64,000 bases of DNA from Fen-1308 sp035319125. GTDB lineage: Bacteria > Nitrospirota > Thermodesulfovibrionia > Thermodesulfovibrionales > Dissulfurispiraceae. Of the stretch, positions 49,807 to 59,436 are shown one piece after another (positions within the stretch are counted from its first letter, which is position 1; each line of letters starts with the position of its first letter). The notes beneath the pieces were generated by a model. It saw nothing but the letters and a program-made list of their open reading frames with translations, made no database searches and was not told where the DNA came from. The stretch is taken from contig DATHDG010000034.1 in NCBI GenBank assembly GCA_035319125.1, forward strand, positions 1 through 64,000, written 5' to 3'. The position numbers were made by a program, and so were the translations under genes.

Positions 49807-51737
49807 TGGCAACGGGAAAAACCGGGCCGATACCACAGGACAGAGCGTTCAAGAGCGTAATCCTCGGCACAGCAGGCCATATTGATCACGGAAAAAGTTC
49901 GCTGGTCAAGGCACTTACAGGCGTAGATCCCGACAGGCTTAAAGAAGAGAAGGAACGCGGGATCACGATAGATCTAGGATTTGCTAACTTATCCTTTCCT
50001 GAAGACAATTTGTCAGTTGGAATTGTGGATGTCCCCGGTCATGAGCGCCTGATCAAGAACATGCTTGCCGGTGCGGGCGGCATCGACATAGTCCTCCTCG
50101 TCATCGCAGCCGATGAAGGCGTCATGCCGCAAAGCCGAGAGCATTTAGCAATATGCGAACTGCTAAAAATCAAGGCCGGAATCGCTGTCATCACAAAAGC
50201 AGATCTTGTGGATGAGGACTGGATTCAACTGGTGTCCGAGGACGTTAGGAAATTTGTTAGTGGAACCTTCCTCGCAAACGCAGACATTATTGCAGTTTCC
50301 GCCAAAACCGGTTTGAATCTGGACATTCTTATACAAAAGATAAGGACGTTAGCCGCCCAAGTAAGCCCCAAGCTTGTCGACGGAATATTCAGGCTGCCTA
50401 TTGACAGAGTATTCACCCTCAAAGGCTTCGGCACTGTAGTCACAGGAACTGCTTTGTCTGGAACAATCTCATTGGACAGCCAGGTTGAAATACTTCCATC
50501 AGGCATCAAAAGCAAGGTACGAGGGCTGCAGACGCACGGCAGAGCAGTAGATAAAGCTTATGCAGGCCAGAGGACAGGGTTGAACCTGCAGGGAGTCGAT
50601 CGAGAACTTCTCCGCAGAGGCGATGTTGTAGTCATGCCTGAAAGGTTTGTACCTACACTGGCTATCGACGCAAAACTCGAAATGCTTAATGACGCACCGA
50701 CTGTCAAGAGCAGGAGCAGGGTGCATTTCTATACCGGTACGTCTGAGACCGTTGCCAGGATTATCATATACGGCAATGAAGAAGTAAAGGCCGGCGAATC
50801 GTGCTATTGCCAGTTTAGGCTGGAAGAGCCTGTAGTTACGCTATCTGGAGACCGCTACATCATCAGACGTTTTTCGCCTCTGGAAACTATCGGTGGCGGA
50901 TCTATCCTAGATCCGCACCCTGTCCGCCGCAAAAAGAAAATGGGGACAGGTGATCTGAGATTGTTTGAGACCGGCACACTTCAGGAAAAAATCGAAACTC
51001 TAGCGGCAAGATTCGGTGCGCAAGGCTGCAAAGTTGCTCAAATCGAAGGCTGGTTTCATGTCAATCTTCCTGAGATAACATCGACCATTGACAAATTAAT
51101 CAGCAAGGGTCTTCTGCTTAAGACCCATGGCGTTCTTTTCCACCGTCAAAGCTTTCATAATTTTGCAAGCGTTTTAAAATCAGCACTCGCAAAATTCCAT
51201 GTTGAAAACCCGCTCAAGGGAGGCATGCCCAAAGAAGAGCTTAAGGCAAAGCTTAGATCAGAGACAGGAGCTGGAGATGATATTTTCGAGCTTTTAGCTA
51301 AAATCGAAGACGTAGTCTTGGACAAGGAAATTGTTCGACTTAAAAAGTTCAAAGTGGCGCTTACTACTGCAGACAATAACTTGAGGGAAAAAATTACATC
51401 AATGCTCAACAAGGATGGATTTCAACCTCCATCAAAACCAGAGTTAGCCAAAGCGCTTGCAGTCAGTGAAAGTGAAGCAGGTGATCTATTGAAGCTGCTT
51501 TCCCAGGAAGGCGCTTTAGTGCGTATTAATGACTCCGTCTTTGTATCCTCAGAGCAATATGACAAGATGATCAGCCTGCTAAGAGCTTTCTATTTAAGAA
51601 AGCCGGAAATGACGGTAGCTGAATTCAGGGATTTACTGGGGACCACGCGCAAGTTTGCTTTACCCTTTCTCGAATATCTCGATTCTAACAAAATCACACT
51701 TAGGATTGGGGATATCAGAAAGTTCATGTTAAAATAA
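49806..51737 (+). CDS. selB: Selenocysteine-specific elongation factor SelB
   Basis: The 643-residue factor delivers selenocysteyl-tRNA to UGA codons by binding the SECIS hairpin. The GTPase domain has G1 GTAGHIDHGKSSL near 21, RGITIDLGFA near 53, DVPGHE near 76 and TKAD near 130. The EF-Tu-like domains II and III follow, and a C-terminal half of about 250 residues contains winged-helix RNA-binding domains. Length and order match SelB. selA, selC and selD are not in the window. Its presence means UGA can be decoded as selenocysteine in this organism. Confidence 0.95.
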   Translation: MATGKTGPIPQDRAFKSVILGTAGHIDHGKSSLVKALTGVDPDRLKEEKERGITIDLGFANLSFPEDNLSVGIVDVPGHERLIKNMLAGAGGIDIVLLVIAADEGVMPQSREHLAICELLKIKAGIAVITKADLVDEDWIQLVSEDVRKFVSGTFLANADIIAVSAKTGLNLDILIQKIRTLAAQVSPKLVDGIFRLPIDRVFTLKGFGTVVTGTALSGTISLDSQVEILPSGIKSKVRGLQTHGRAVDKAYAGQRTGLNLQGVDRELLRRGDVVVMPERFVPTLAIDAKLEMLNDAPTVKSRSRVHFYTGTSETVARIIIYGNEEVKAGESCYCQFRLEEPVVTLSGDRYIIRRFSPLETIGGGSILDPHPVRRKKKMGTGDLRLFETGTLQEKIETLAARFGAQGCKVAQIEGWFHVNLPEITSTIDKLISKGLLLKTHGVLFHRQSFHNFASVLKSALAKFHVENPLKGGMPKEELKAKLRSETGAGDDIFELLAKIEDVVLDKEIVRLKKFKVALTTADNNLREKITSMLNKDGFQPPSKPELAKALAVSESEAGDLLKLLSQEGALVRINDSVFVSSEQYDKMISLLRAFYLRKPEMTVAEFRDLLGTTRKFALPFLEYLDSNKITLRIGDIRKFMLK

Positions 51738-51740
51738 CCA

Positions 51741-53207
51741 ATGAAGAATAAGTTGCTGTGGGTGCCGGCTCTCCTTCTGACAGGATTTTTATTCGGAGGG
51801 ATGACGTATTATCTTATAAGCATTGCAGGCAACATTTCACATCGTCCATTTTCCCCAAGGGTTCCTGCCCATATCGAAGAGACCAGCAAGGCCTTTTCCG
51901 AAATCGTCAAAGCTGTATCTCCGGCAGTGGTTAACATATCAAGCACAAAGTTGGTAAAGAAGCAGCAGGCGCCCTATGAAGATTTTTTTGATTACTTTAC
52001 ACCTTCACCGGACTCGAAGTCACGAAAGTTCAAAGAGCAGAGCCTTGGTTCAGGAGTGATCGTGTCTCATGACGGATATATCGTTACAAACAGTCATGTA
52101 ATAGAACAATCAAGTGAAATCAGAGTCACACTTTACGATAAGCGTAGCTTCAGGGCCAGGACGATCGGATCTGACCTGAAAACCGATATAGCGATAATCA
52201 AGATCGATGCCAAGGACCTGCCGTTAATTCCCTGGGGCGATGCCGAAAAACTGCAAGTCGGTGAGTTCGTACTTGCTATTGGCAATCCGTTTCTATTGAG
52301 CAATACCGTAACAATGGGTATAGTCAGTGCTGTGGGCAGGGCTGATGTTGGCATTGCTGATTACGAGGATTTCATCCAGACTGATGCCGCCATAAATCCC
52401 GGCAACTCAGGCGGCCCTCTTGTGAATATCAAAGGTGAGCTTGTCGGCATTAATACGGCTATTTTCTCAAAAACCGGAGGTTATCAGGGCATCGGCTTTG
52501 CGGTTCCCAGCAACATGGTGAAAGCCGTCATGGAACAGCTAATCAATTCAGGCAGGGTCACTCGAGGGTGGATTGGCATAACAATTCAGGAGCTCACCCC
52601 GGAACTTGCGCAGCAGTTCGGGCTTAAATATCAAGAGAGCGAGCTGTCAGGAGTGCTTGTGAGTGATGTAACCCGGGGAGGACCTGCACAAAAAGCCAGT
52701 ATCATGAGGGGAGACATAATCATAGAATACAATGGCCGCAAAATCCAGGACGTTGGACAGTTGCGAAACCTGGTGGCTCAGAGCAAAGTTGGCTCCCAAG
52801 CGACTTTAAAGATTCTAAGAAAAGACAAAGAGATCACTGTAACTGCATCAGTTGCAGAGTTGCCGGCAGAAGGCATTGAAGCCAAGATTGGGCCTCAGCA
52901 GGGGAGGGATGCATACGAAAGCGCACTTGCAGGTATGCGAGTTATGGACCTGACTGCTGCGGTAGCTAAACAGCTGGGCATTGAAACCGATGAAAAAGGC
53001 GTAGTAATAGTTAGCGTCGAGTCTGGAGCCCCATGCGAAGAGGCGAATTTAAGACGTGGCGACGTAATAAACGAAATAAACAGACAGCGCATAACTAACC
53101 TCAATGACTTCAACAAAATAGTCGCCAAAATTAAACCGGGCGACAACGTCCTTCTTTTTGTGAACCGCGGCGGCAGAAAATTTTATATTGCCGTTGATAC
53201 CCAATAG
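51741..53207 (+). CDS. DegP/HtrA-family periplasmic serine protease
   Basis: The 488-residue protein has one N-terminal membrane anchor (about residues 5-25), a trypsin-like protease domain with catalytic His (TNSHVIE near 119), Asp (KTDIAIIKID near 149) and Ser (NPGNSGGPL near 225), and two PDZ domains (about 275-370 and 385-480). It degrades misfolded envelope proteins. It begins 3 bp after selB, so it may be co-transcribed. Confidence 0.93.
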   Translation: MKNKLLWVPALLLTGFLFGGMTYYLISIAGNISHRPFSPRVPAHIEETSKAFSEIVKAVSPAVVNISSTKLVKKQQAPYEDFFDYFTPSPDSKSRKFKEQSLGSGVIVSHDGYIVTNSHVIEQSSEIRVTLYDKRSFRARTIGSDLKTDIAIIKIDAKDLPLIPWGDAEKLQVGEFVLAIGNPFLLSNTVTMGIVSAVGRADVGIADYEDFIQTDAAINPGNSGGPLVNIKGELVGINTAIFSKTGGYQGIGFAVPSNMVKAVMEQLINSGRVTRGWIGITIQELTPELAQQFGLKYQESELSGVLVSDVTRGGPAQKASIMRGDIIIEYNGRKIQDVGQLRNLVAQSKVGSQATLKILRKDKEITVTASVAELPAEGIEAKIGPQQGRDAYESALAGMRVMDLTAAVAKQLGIETDEKGVVIVSVESGAPCEEANLRRGDVINEINRQRITNLNDFNKIVAKIKPGDNVLLFVNRGGRKFYIAVDTQ

Positions 53208-53315
53208 TCGAACCCGGATTAAACTCTTAGATTTAGCTGTTAACGGGCATTCCTTCAAGATAGCAGTCTTCTAATATTTTTAGTTGGAGCTCCGCGTTTA
53301 CTCGCCTCATAATGC

Positions 53316-53324
53316 TGCTATAAT
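53316..53324 (+). promoter_or_regulatory. Extended -10 promoter of the PIN-TRAM-ispDF operon
   Basis: TGCTATAAT is an extended -10 (TGnTATAAT) about 150 bases upstream of the PIN-TRAM start. A long leader is implied; an open frame inside it (from 53331) is not a convincing gene. Confidence 0.5.
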
Positions 53325-53475
53325 AGAACTATGACACTTTGCTTTATTACTATCTTAGAAATACTATTATTTGCTTCTGCTATTACTGTGACGATTTATC
53401 TTTCACTTGCACAGACGGACCTGAATTTTTATTACATTATTTTTTTCCTAATTACATTCTTAAGAGGTGAGAAAA

Positions 53476-54462
53476 GTGATCATGTTCGTTCGTTCATTGT
53501 TTATCGTAATTTTTACTCTGGCCGGCTATCTTTATGGACTCAAGACTTCGGTTCCCTGGCAGGGAGCTGTTACAGGGCTATTGCTTGGCGGTATTTTTCT
53601 TGGAATCGAGTCGAGGCTCGACAAAGTCTCTTTCGGATCGGTACTGGGTGGACTCGTTGGTCTAGGCATCGGCATACTGGCAGCACACCTGCTCCTCTTT
53701 CCTCTTACCTATGTTATTGCCGATGAAAGCAGGATACCGGCGTTTTTTATACTAAGTGCTGTACTCGGATACAGCGGCCTTATTATAGGGCTAAACAGAG
53801 GGAAGAATATGTCCATACCTGCCATTATGCGTTTATTTAAAGGGCAGGAACCTGAAGAGGATCTGAAAGTATTTGATACAAGCGTGATTATTGATGGAAG
53901 AATTGCCGATGTTATCGAGGTCGGTTTCGTAGAGGGCACGTTTATGCTTCCACAGTTCATTTTGCAGGAACTTCAGTATATTGCCGACTCTCCAGATCCA
54001 ATACGTAGGACCAAGGGGCGGCGCGGGCTGGACATACTCCACAGGATCCAGAAGCTAGCCAATATACGAGTTAAGATCGTCGAGCAGGACTTCCCAAAGA
54101 TCAAAGAAGTGGATGCCAAGTTAATCGCGCTTGCAAGATTATACAATGCCAAAGTCGTTACAAACGATTTCAACCTGAGTAAAGTGGCGCAAGTGCAGGG
54201 AGTCGCAGTCCTGAATATTAACGAGCTCGCAAATATACTGAAACCGGTCGTTCTGCCTGGAGAATCACTGAGCCTGTTCATTGCCAAAGAGGGCAAGGAA
54301 CACAATCAGGGCGTTGCCTATCTTGATGACGGCACAATGGTAGTGGTTGAAAACGGTCGCAAGCTTATAGGTAAAACAATCGATCTTACTGTTACAAGCG
54401 TATTGCAGACAACGGCAGGCAGAATGATATTCGCTAAAGTCAGGGAAGATGAGCAGCACTGA
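53476..54462 (+). CDS. PIN-TRAM membrane protein (YacL-like)
   Basis: The roughly 328-residue protein has about four N-terminal helices (residues 1-110), a PIN nuclease-like domain (FDTSVIIDGRIADVIEVGF near 135, with acidic active-site residues, then TNDFNLSKVAQVQ) and a C-terminal TRAM RNA-binding domain (NQGVAYLDDGTMVVVENG). Bacterial relatives act in RNA metabolism; the target is unknown. The start is uncertain: GTG 53476 has the best-spaced Shine-Dalgarno (AGAGGTGA), with GTG 53467 and ATG 53482 as alternatives. It overlaps ispD by 14 bp, a common neighbour. Confidence 0.82.
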   Translation: MIMFVRSLFIVIFTLAGYLYGLKTSVPWQGAVTGLLLGGIFLGIESRLDKVSFGSVLGGLVGLGIGILAAHLLLFPLTYVIADESRIPAFFILSAVLGYSGLIIGLNRGKNMSIPAIMRLFKGQEPEEDLKVFDTSVIIDGRIADVIEVGFVEGTFMLPQFILQELQYIADSPDPIRRTKGRRGLDILHRIQKLANIRVKIVEQDFPKIKEVDAKLIALARLYNAKVVTNDFNLSKVAQVQGVAVLNINELANILKPVVLPGESLSLFIAKEGKEHNQGVAYLDDGTMVVVENGRKLIGKTIDLTVTSVLQTTAGRMIFAKVREDEQH

Positions 54463-55189
54463 TCAAACAATATGCGCCATTATGCCGGCAGCCGGCTTAG
54501 GCAAGAGGTTTGGAGCAGAAAAAAACAAGCCCTTTTTCGTACTTGCAGGCAAGCCGATCATCATTTGGTCTCTTGAGCTTTTGCAATCAGTAGATGAAAT
54601 AGATGAAATCATCCCTGTCGTCAGGGAGGATGACATATTGGCCGCAGCTGATTTGATTGGGGAGTACGGGATCAGGAAAGTAAAACGGATTATGGCTGGT
54701 GGAAAAGAGCGTCAGGATTCGGTTTACAATGGATTGCAAGCGGTTACAGGCAAAAGATCTATTATTGTTATACACGACGGCGGACGGCCCCTTGCTGAAA
54801 CCAGAATATTCAGAGAGGCTATTCATGAAGCAAAGGGGAGCGATGGCGTCGTTGCAGGCGTACCGGTCAAAGATACAATCAAGGAAATAATTCCTTCAAC
54901 CGACTCTGATAATTTTGCAGTAACGACAGTTTACCGTACCCTCAGGCGTGAAGTATTGTATGCGGTCCAAACCCCGCAGGTCTTCCCGGTTAATGTCATA
55001 AAAGAAGCCCACGCTAAAGCGCGCCGAGAACGGTTTTACGGTACGGACGACGCCTCGCTGGTGGAGCGTTACGGCGGAACAATTAAGATAGTGAAGGGTT
55101 CATATTCGAACCTCAAGATAACCACACCGGAGGATATTGTAATTGCTGAAGCCCTCCTTCGAATACGAAAGCAGGGGTCCGGACTATAA
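54449..55189 (+). CDS. ispD: 2-C-methyl-D-erythritol 4-phosphate cytidylyltransferase
   Basis: IspD (246 residues) couples CTP and MEP in isoprenoid synthesis. The active-site loop MPAAGLGKRFGAEKNKPF is at residues 11-28, with HDGGRPL near 110, TPQVFP near 172 and GTDDASLVE near 198 (numbers approximate). It is followed immediately by ispF. dxr lies 3 kb away on the other strand. Confidence 0.95.
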   Translation: MSSTDQTICAIMPAAGLGKRFGAEKNKPFFVLAGKPIIIWSLELLQSVDEIDEIIPVVREDDILAAADLIGEYGIRKVKRIMAGGKERQDSVYNGLQAVTGKRSIIVIHDGGRPLAETRIFREAIHEAKGSDGVVAGVPVKDTIKEIIPSTDSDNFAVTTVYRTLRREVLYAVQTPQVFPVNVIKEAHAKARRERFYGTDDASLVERYGGTIKIVKGSYSNLKITTPEDIVIAEALLRIRKQGSGL

Positions 55190-55190
55190 A

Positions 55191-55667
55191 GTGCGTATAG
55201 GAATAGGATATGATTCTCACCGCCTGGTTGAAGGACGAAAACTTATATTGGGCGGTGTCGAAATACCATTCACCAAAGGCTTGCTCGCGCATTCAGACGG
55301 CGACGTGCTATGTCACGCCATCGCAGATTCGCTTATAGGCGCACTGGGTAAAGGAGATATTGGAAGACATTTTCCTGAGACAGATGAGAAATGGAAGGAT
55401 GCGTCAAGCCTCATTATCTTGAAGCAGATCGTTGACTGTACTATGCAGGAAGGATTCAAGATAGCATGGCTCGATACAATTGTAATCACAGAAAAGCCTA
55501 GACTTGCCGATCATATCGAAGCTATGAAGCATGCCTTAGCCGAAACAGGCATTTCCTACGAGGTCATTAATATCAAAGCAAAGACGAATGAAAAAATGGG
55601 GTTCGAAGGAAGGGGGGAAGGCATTTCAGCACATGCAGTCTGCCTGCTGACACAGCAGAATTCCTGA
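55191..55667 (+). CDS. ispF: 2-C-methyl-D-erythritol 2,4-cyclodiphosphate synthase
   Basis: The 158-residue protein begins VRIGIGYDSHRLVEGRKL, with the zinc ligands in DSH near 8-10 and HSDGDVLCHAIADSLIG near 36, and ends with KTNEKMGFEGRGEGISAHAV. The GTG at 55191 is chosen because it begins exactly at the family N-terminus, one base after the ispD stop; the open frame begins earlier at 55143 inside ispD. Confidence 0.95.
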   Translation: MRIGIGYDSHRLVEGRKLILGGVEIPFTKGLLAHSDGDVLCHAIADSLIGALGKGDIGRHFPETDEKWKDASSLIILKQIVDCTMQEGFKIAWLDTIVITEKPRLADHIEAMKHALAETGISYEVINIKAKTNEKMGFEGRGEGISAHAVCLLTQQNS

Positions 55668-55670
55668 TTC

Positions 55671-56198
55671 TTATTCTATGCTTTTCACTGCCTCGATCAT
55701 AGCAGCTTCACCTGCTTTTCCTACCAGTGCATCCATATCAAGCAATATAATAAGCCTGTCATCAAGCTTTGCTATGCCTTTAATATACTCGGCGTTTATG
55801 TTCGAAGCCATAGGAGGCGTCGGTTCGACAATTTCGGCAGGTATTCTCAAGACCTCAGAGACTGCGTCCACAATAAGTCCCATAGTGATGCCCTGAATAT
55901 CCATTATCATAATCCTTGACTGTGTATCGCTATCTTTGTCGCTAAGACCGAATTTAGAACGCAAGTTGACGACCGGGATCACTTTACCCCTGAGATTGAT
56001 TACTCCCTCTAGATATTCAGGTGTATTGGGTACCCTTGTAATTTCTTTCATCCGGTTAATTTCCTGCACCTTTAGGATATTTACCGCATAATCTTCGTTT
56101 CCAAGCCTGAAGGTGACAAGTTGCAGTATTTCATTTATCAATGCCGGGGAGCCGGCAGGTGGTTCTGAATCGGGCTTTCTGGCCATAAGGGCATCCAT
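55671..56198 (-). CDS. CheW-like chemotaxis coupling protein
   Basis: The 175-residue protein has a CheW domain after a 25-residue linker: LVTFRLGNEDYAVNILKVQEINRM, then VPNTPEYLEGVINLRGKVIPVVNLR and the final VKSIE segment. CheW couples receptors to CheA. No other che gene is nearby. ATG at 56198 is chosen because GGAGGTG lies upstream. It is convergent with ispF (3 bp). Confidence 0.88.
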   Translation of the reverse strand: MDALMARKPDSEPPAGSPALINEILQLVTFRLGNEDYAVNILKVQEINRMKEITRVPNTPEYLEGVINLRGKVIPVVNLRSKFGLSDKDSDTQSRIMIMDIQGITMGLIVDAVSEVLRIPAEIVEPTPPMASNINAEYIKGIAKLDDRLIILLDMDALVGKAGEAAMIEAVKSIE

Positions 56199-56286
56199 AG
56201 ACACCTCCATTAATAACTGCTTAATATAATCTTACGCCTAGAAGAAATTTTTTGCAATCACATATGCAACTGCAAAGCAAGGGAAT

Positions 56287-56742
56287 TCAGTCTTTCAGTT
56301 GCCGGATCTTTTGGATAATTCCAGTAGTAGATATGCCAGGTGTAAATGGAAGGCTATGAACTTCAGCCACAAGGTCGGCGCCAATAATATCTGCTATTTT
56401 CCAGTCCCCTCCCTTAACGAGAACATCTGGTTTCAGCAGTTTTATCAATTCATATGGCGTGTTCTCATAAAATATAGTAACATAATCCACCATTTCAAGA
56501 GCTGCGAGAATTTCAGCCCTCTGGTCTTGGTTATTCACAGGGCGTCCGGGTTTTAATCTCGCCACTGACTCATCCGAGTTAAGGCCCACGATGAGGATGT
56601 CCCCTAATGCCTTGGCTTCTTTCAGATAACGGACATGGCCAACATGTAAGATGTCGAAGCAGCCGTTTGTAAAGACAATTCGGCTGCCTTTATGCTCAGC
56701 AAGCCTGCTTATCAATGCTTCGCGCGCAATAACGTATCCCAT
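56287..56742 (-). CDS. rfaE2: D-glycero-beta-D-manno-heptose 1-phosphate adenylyltransferase
   Basis: The 151-residue protein is the stand-alone C-terminal domain of HldE: GSRIVFTNGCFDILHVGHVRYLKEAK has the nucleotidyltransferase HxGH motif, followed by LNSDESVARLKPGRPVNNQDQRAEILAAL and KPDVLVKGGDW. It makes ADP-heptose for lipopolysaccharide core or related glycans. The ATG at 56742 overlaps the upstream Nudix stop; a GTG one codon earlier is also possible. Confidence 0.92.
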   Translation of the reverse strand: MGYVIAREALISRLAEHKGSRIVFTNGCFDILHVGHVRYLKEAKALGDILIVGLNSDESVARLKPGRPVNNQDQRAEILAALEMVDYVTIFYENTPYELIKLLKPDVLVKGGDWKIADIIGADLVAEVHSLPFTPGISTTGIIQKIRQLKD

Positions 56743-57185
56743 CACCCGAACCGATTTAACTTCTCTTTCGCTCTTGCCAGGATTTCCTTATCACTTTTAT
56801 AATGAAGCAATTCGAGCGCTTCCTCCAAAGGGACCCATTTAGCGTCATCGACTTCCCAGCTTAAGTTGTTCGGTTCGCCCGAAATATAGCCGAGGAGGAA
56901 ATATGTCACTGTTTTCTTGCACTTTGCATTTTCACCCTTTAGATAAAACCAGTAAGATTTCTGTCCGAGCTGGTCAATTATGGAGCCAGTAAGTCCGGTC
57001 TCCTCCTGTATTTCTCTAACAGCAGCCATCTCTGGGCTTTCATCCTTATCTATAATGCCCTTAGGGAGTGTCCATACCGTACCTTTCTTTGTTGCAATAA
57101 GCGCGACATCAAACTGATTGCCCAGTTTTCTATATATAACCCCTCCGGCAGAATACAGATACTTGAGGGCAGCAGGTTTTATCAC
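56742..57185 (-). CDS. Nudix hydrolase
   Basis: The 147-residue protein has a Nudix box (GIIDKDESPEMAAVREIQEETGL) near 43 and a preceding GTVWTLPKG. The start AGGVIYRKLGNQFDVALIATKKGT resembles the diadenosine tetraphosphate / NTP hydrolase group. It overlaps rseP (4 bp) and rfaE2 (3 bp). Confidence 0.82.
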   Translation of the reverse strand: MIKPAALKYLYSAGGVIYRKLGNQFDVALIATKKGTVWTLPKGIIDKDESPEMAAVREIQEETGLTGSIIDQLGQKSYWFYLKGENAKCKKTVTYFLLGYISGEPNNLSWEVDDAKWVPLEEALELLHYKSDKEILARAKEKLNRFG

Positions 57186-58282
57186 GGCACGACCTTGTTG
57201 GCAAGCAATCTGAACATATCGTTATACATTACGAGCGCCATGAGTGCCAACAATAGCGCGATGCCGATGCGCTGCGAAATAGCAATGGCTTTTTCGCTGA
57301 CAGGCTTGCCTCTGGCAGCCTCCACCGCCATGAATAACAGATGTCCACCATCAAGGACAGGAATAGGCAAAAGATTAAGCACTCCAAGGTTGACGCTTAC
57401 AAGTGCCATAAAGAGAAAATAGGTTATTGCACCTGCTGACGCCGCTTTGCTTGATTCTGAAAATATACTGATCGGGCCTCCGAGGTTCTTAAAAGATATT
57501 TCGCCACTAAGTGTCATCCATAGAGAGTCAAATATAACCGTGCCCATCTTGTAAGTAGCATAAAAGCCCTTCAATGGAGCATCCGGCAATGATCTGCTTT
57601 CAACAATAGTATAAAGCCCCTGCCCGGTTTTCTTGATCCCTATGCGGCCCACACTTATAGTTTTGCCTGATTTGATCGTCTGGCTGACAGCCACTGGAGT
57701 AATAGTGAGCTTGAGCTGTTCCTGTCCCCGCTGCACATTAAAGTCCAGGGGTTTGCCGGGATTAAGACCAACAGCATTAACAATATCTATCCAAGTATTT
57801 ATTTCTGTATCTCCGATCCTTACGATCTTATCACCCTTCTGAATACCCGCAGTTGCCGCCGGATAGCCGGGCTCCACTTCATCCACGATTGGCATAAGGT
57901 TCTTTAGATCAGGCACTGGAACCTCGATGCCGATAGCAAGAAGGGAAGTGTAAAGCACAAATGTAAGGAGTATGTTGAACATTGGACCGGCAAGTACTAT
58001 CATAGCCTTTTTCCACAGCTCCTGAGCCTTGAACGACCGCCCTGCGTCTTCAGGACTAACTTCATCGCCCACGTCTTCGCCGTACATTTTAACGTATCCG
58101 CCAAGCGGCAACAATGAAATCAGATATTCCGTCTCGCCGAACTTTTTTCCTACTACGCGCGGGCCAAATCCCAAAGAGAATTTCAACACCTTTACACCAC
58201 TGAGTTTGGCAAAAACAAAATGACCCAGTTCATGGACAAAAATAAGAACGCCAAAAAGCACTGTGGCAAATAAAAAACTCAC
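57182..58282 (-). CDS. rseP: Site-2 protease RseP (zinc intramembrane metalloprotease)
   Basis: The 366-residue membrane protein has the zinc-binding motif HELGHF near 17, four or so helices, a PDZ domain (ATAGIQKGDKIVRIGDTEINTW near 141) and the second zinc site NLLPIPVLDGGHL near 306. It cleaves anti-sigma factors or signal-peptide remnants in the membrane. It sits between dxr and a Nudix gene in the usual dxr-rseP order. Confidence 0.94.
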   Translation of the reverse strand: MSFLFATVLFGVLIFVHELGHFVFAKLSGVKVLKFSLGFGPRVVGKKFGETEYLISLLPLGGYVKMYGEDVGDEVSPEDAGRSFKAQELWKKAMIVLAGPMFNILLTFVLYTSLLAIGIEVPVPDLKNLMPIVDEVEPGYPAATAGIQKGDKIVRIGDTEINTWIDIVNAVGLNPGKPLDFNVQRGQEQLKLTITPVAVSQTIKSGKTISVGRIGIKKTGQGLYTIVESRSLPDAPLKGFYATYKMGTVIFDSLWMTLSGEISFKNLGGPISIFSESSKAASAGAITYFLFMALVSVNLGVLNLLPIPVLDGGHLLFMAVEAARGKPVSEKAIAISQRIGIALLLALMALVMYNDMFRLLANKVVP

Positions 58283-59436
58283 TTATTTATAACCTCCGAA
58301 GCTTTTGCCCTGGCCCATCTGTCTGCTTCAAGCACTACATTCAGCTGCATCGCCTCTTTTATATCATGGTCCTTCATGACCCGTTTTATTATAGCAGGTA
58401 TATCCATAAAGCCTATCAATCCATCTAAAAAAGCATGCACGGCAATCTCATTAGCGGCGTTCAGAACTGCCGGCATTGTCCCGCCAATTCCTGCTGCTGA
58501 ATATGCAAGATCCAGACATGGAAACACATCGATGTCCGGTTTATGGAAAGTAAGTCCCCGCAGCTCTTCCCACCGGAGAGGTGTCATGATTTCATGAAGT
58601 CGTTCCGGGAATGATAACGCATATGCGATAGGCCCTTTCATGTCAGGATTTGAGAGCTGCGCCATGCAGCTTCCATCCGCAAATTCAACAATCGAATGTA
58701 CAATGCTTTGAGGATGGATAAGCACGTCAATTCTGTCCAGCGGTATTCCAAAAAGCGCTCGAGCTTCAATGACCTCAAGGCCTTTATTCATTAGAGTCGC
58801 TGAATCGATTGTTATCTTTCTGCCCATCTGCCAGTTCGGGTGCCGCAGGGCGTCCGCGGGCGATATGTTCAAGAGTTCATCAGCCTTTTTGCCGAAAAAA
58901 GGGCCTCCAGACGCCGTGAGAATCAATCGCCTAATTGAATCCTTGCTGCTGCCGTTCATGCATTGGAAAAGAGCGCTATGTTCACTGTCCACGGGCAGCA
59001 ACTTGGAGCCAGACTTCTTGAGTTCGGAGTTTATAATATCCCCTGCGATAACCAGCGTCTCCTTATTTGCAAGAGCAATGTCTTTTCCCGCTCTTACCGC
59101 CGTAAGTGTTGGAACCAACCCAGCGGAACCGACAATAGCGGATATTACCGTGTCCGCATTTTTCATTGCTGCAACTGTGCTGACACCATCCATTCCGCAA
59201 ATGATATCGACTGCCAACCCTTGACCTGTGATTTCAGCTTTCAATTCGGCACAATTCTTAATATCTGCAACCGCAACCAGCTGCGGTCTGAATTCCTGAA
59301 TTTGTTTCTTTAAAAGTTCGATGCCCTTCCCTGCAGCGAGGCCTACTACCCTGAAGCGATCAGGAAATCTGGCAATCACGTTCAGCGCATTCCTGCCGAT
59401 GGATCCAGTAGATCCAAGTATAACGATATTTTTCAT
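58279..59436 (-). CDS. dxr: 1-deoxy-D-xylulose 5-phosphate reductoisomerase
   Basis: Dxr (385 residues) makes MEP from DXP. It has the Rossmann start IVILGSTGSIGRNALNVIA, ALANKETLVIAG near 121, the metal-binding PVDSEHSAL near 147 and the substrate loop SGGPFFGKK near 173. It overlaps cdsA and rseP by 4 bp each. Confidence 0.95.
   Translation of the reverse strand: MKNIVILGSTGSIGRNALNVIARFPDRFRVVGLAAGKGIELLKKQIQEFRPQLVAVADIKNCAELKAEITGQGLAVDIICGMDGVSTVAAMKNADTVISAIVGSAGLVPTLTAVRAGKDIALANKETLVIAGDIINSELKKSGSKLLPVDSEHSALFQCMNGSSKDSIRRLILTASGGPFFGKKADELLNISPADALRHPNWQMGRKITIDSATLMNKGLEVIEARALFGIPLDRIDVLIHPQSIVHSIVEFADGSCMAQLSNPDMKGPIAYALSFPERLHEIMTPLRWEELRGLTFHKPDIDVFPCLDLAYSAAGIGGTMPAVLNAANEIAVHAFLDGLIGFMDIPAIIKRVMKDHDIKEAMQLNVVLEADRWARAKASEVINK

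Noticed and set aside
53331..53726. A 131-residue plus-strand frame before the PIN-TRAM gene
   Set aside because: Only its first third looks like membrane protein; the rest is the PIN-TRAM gene read in another frame, and there is no Shine-Dalgarno.
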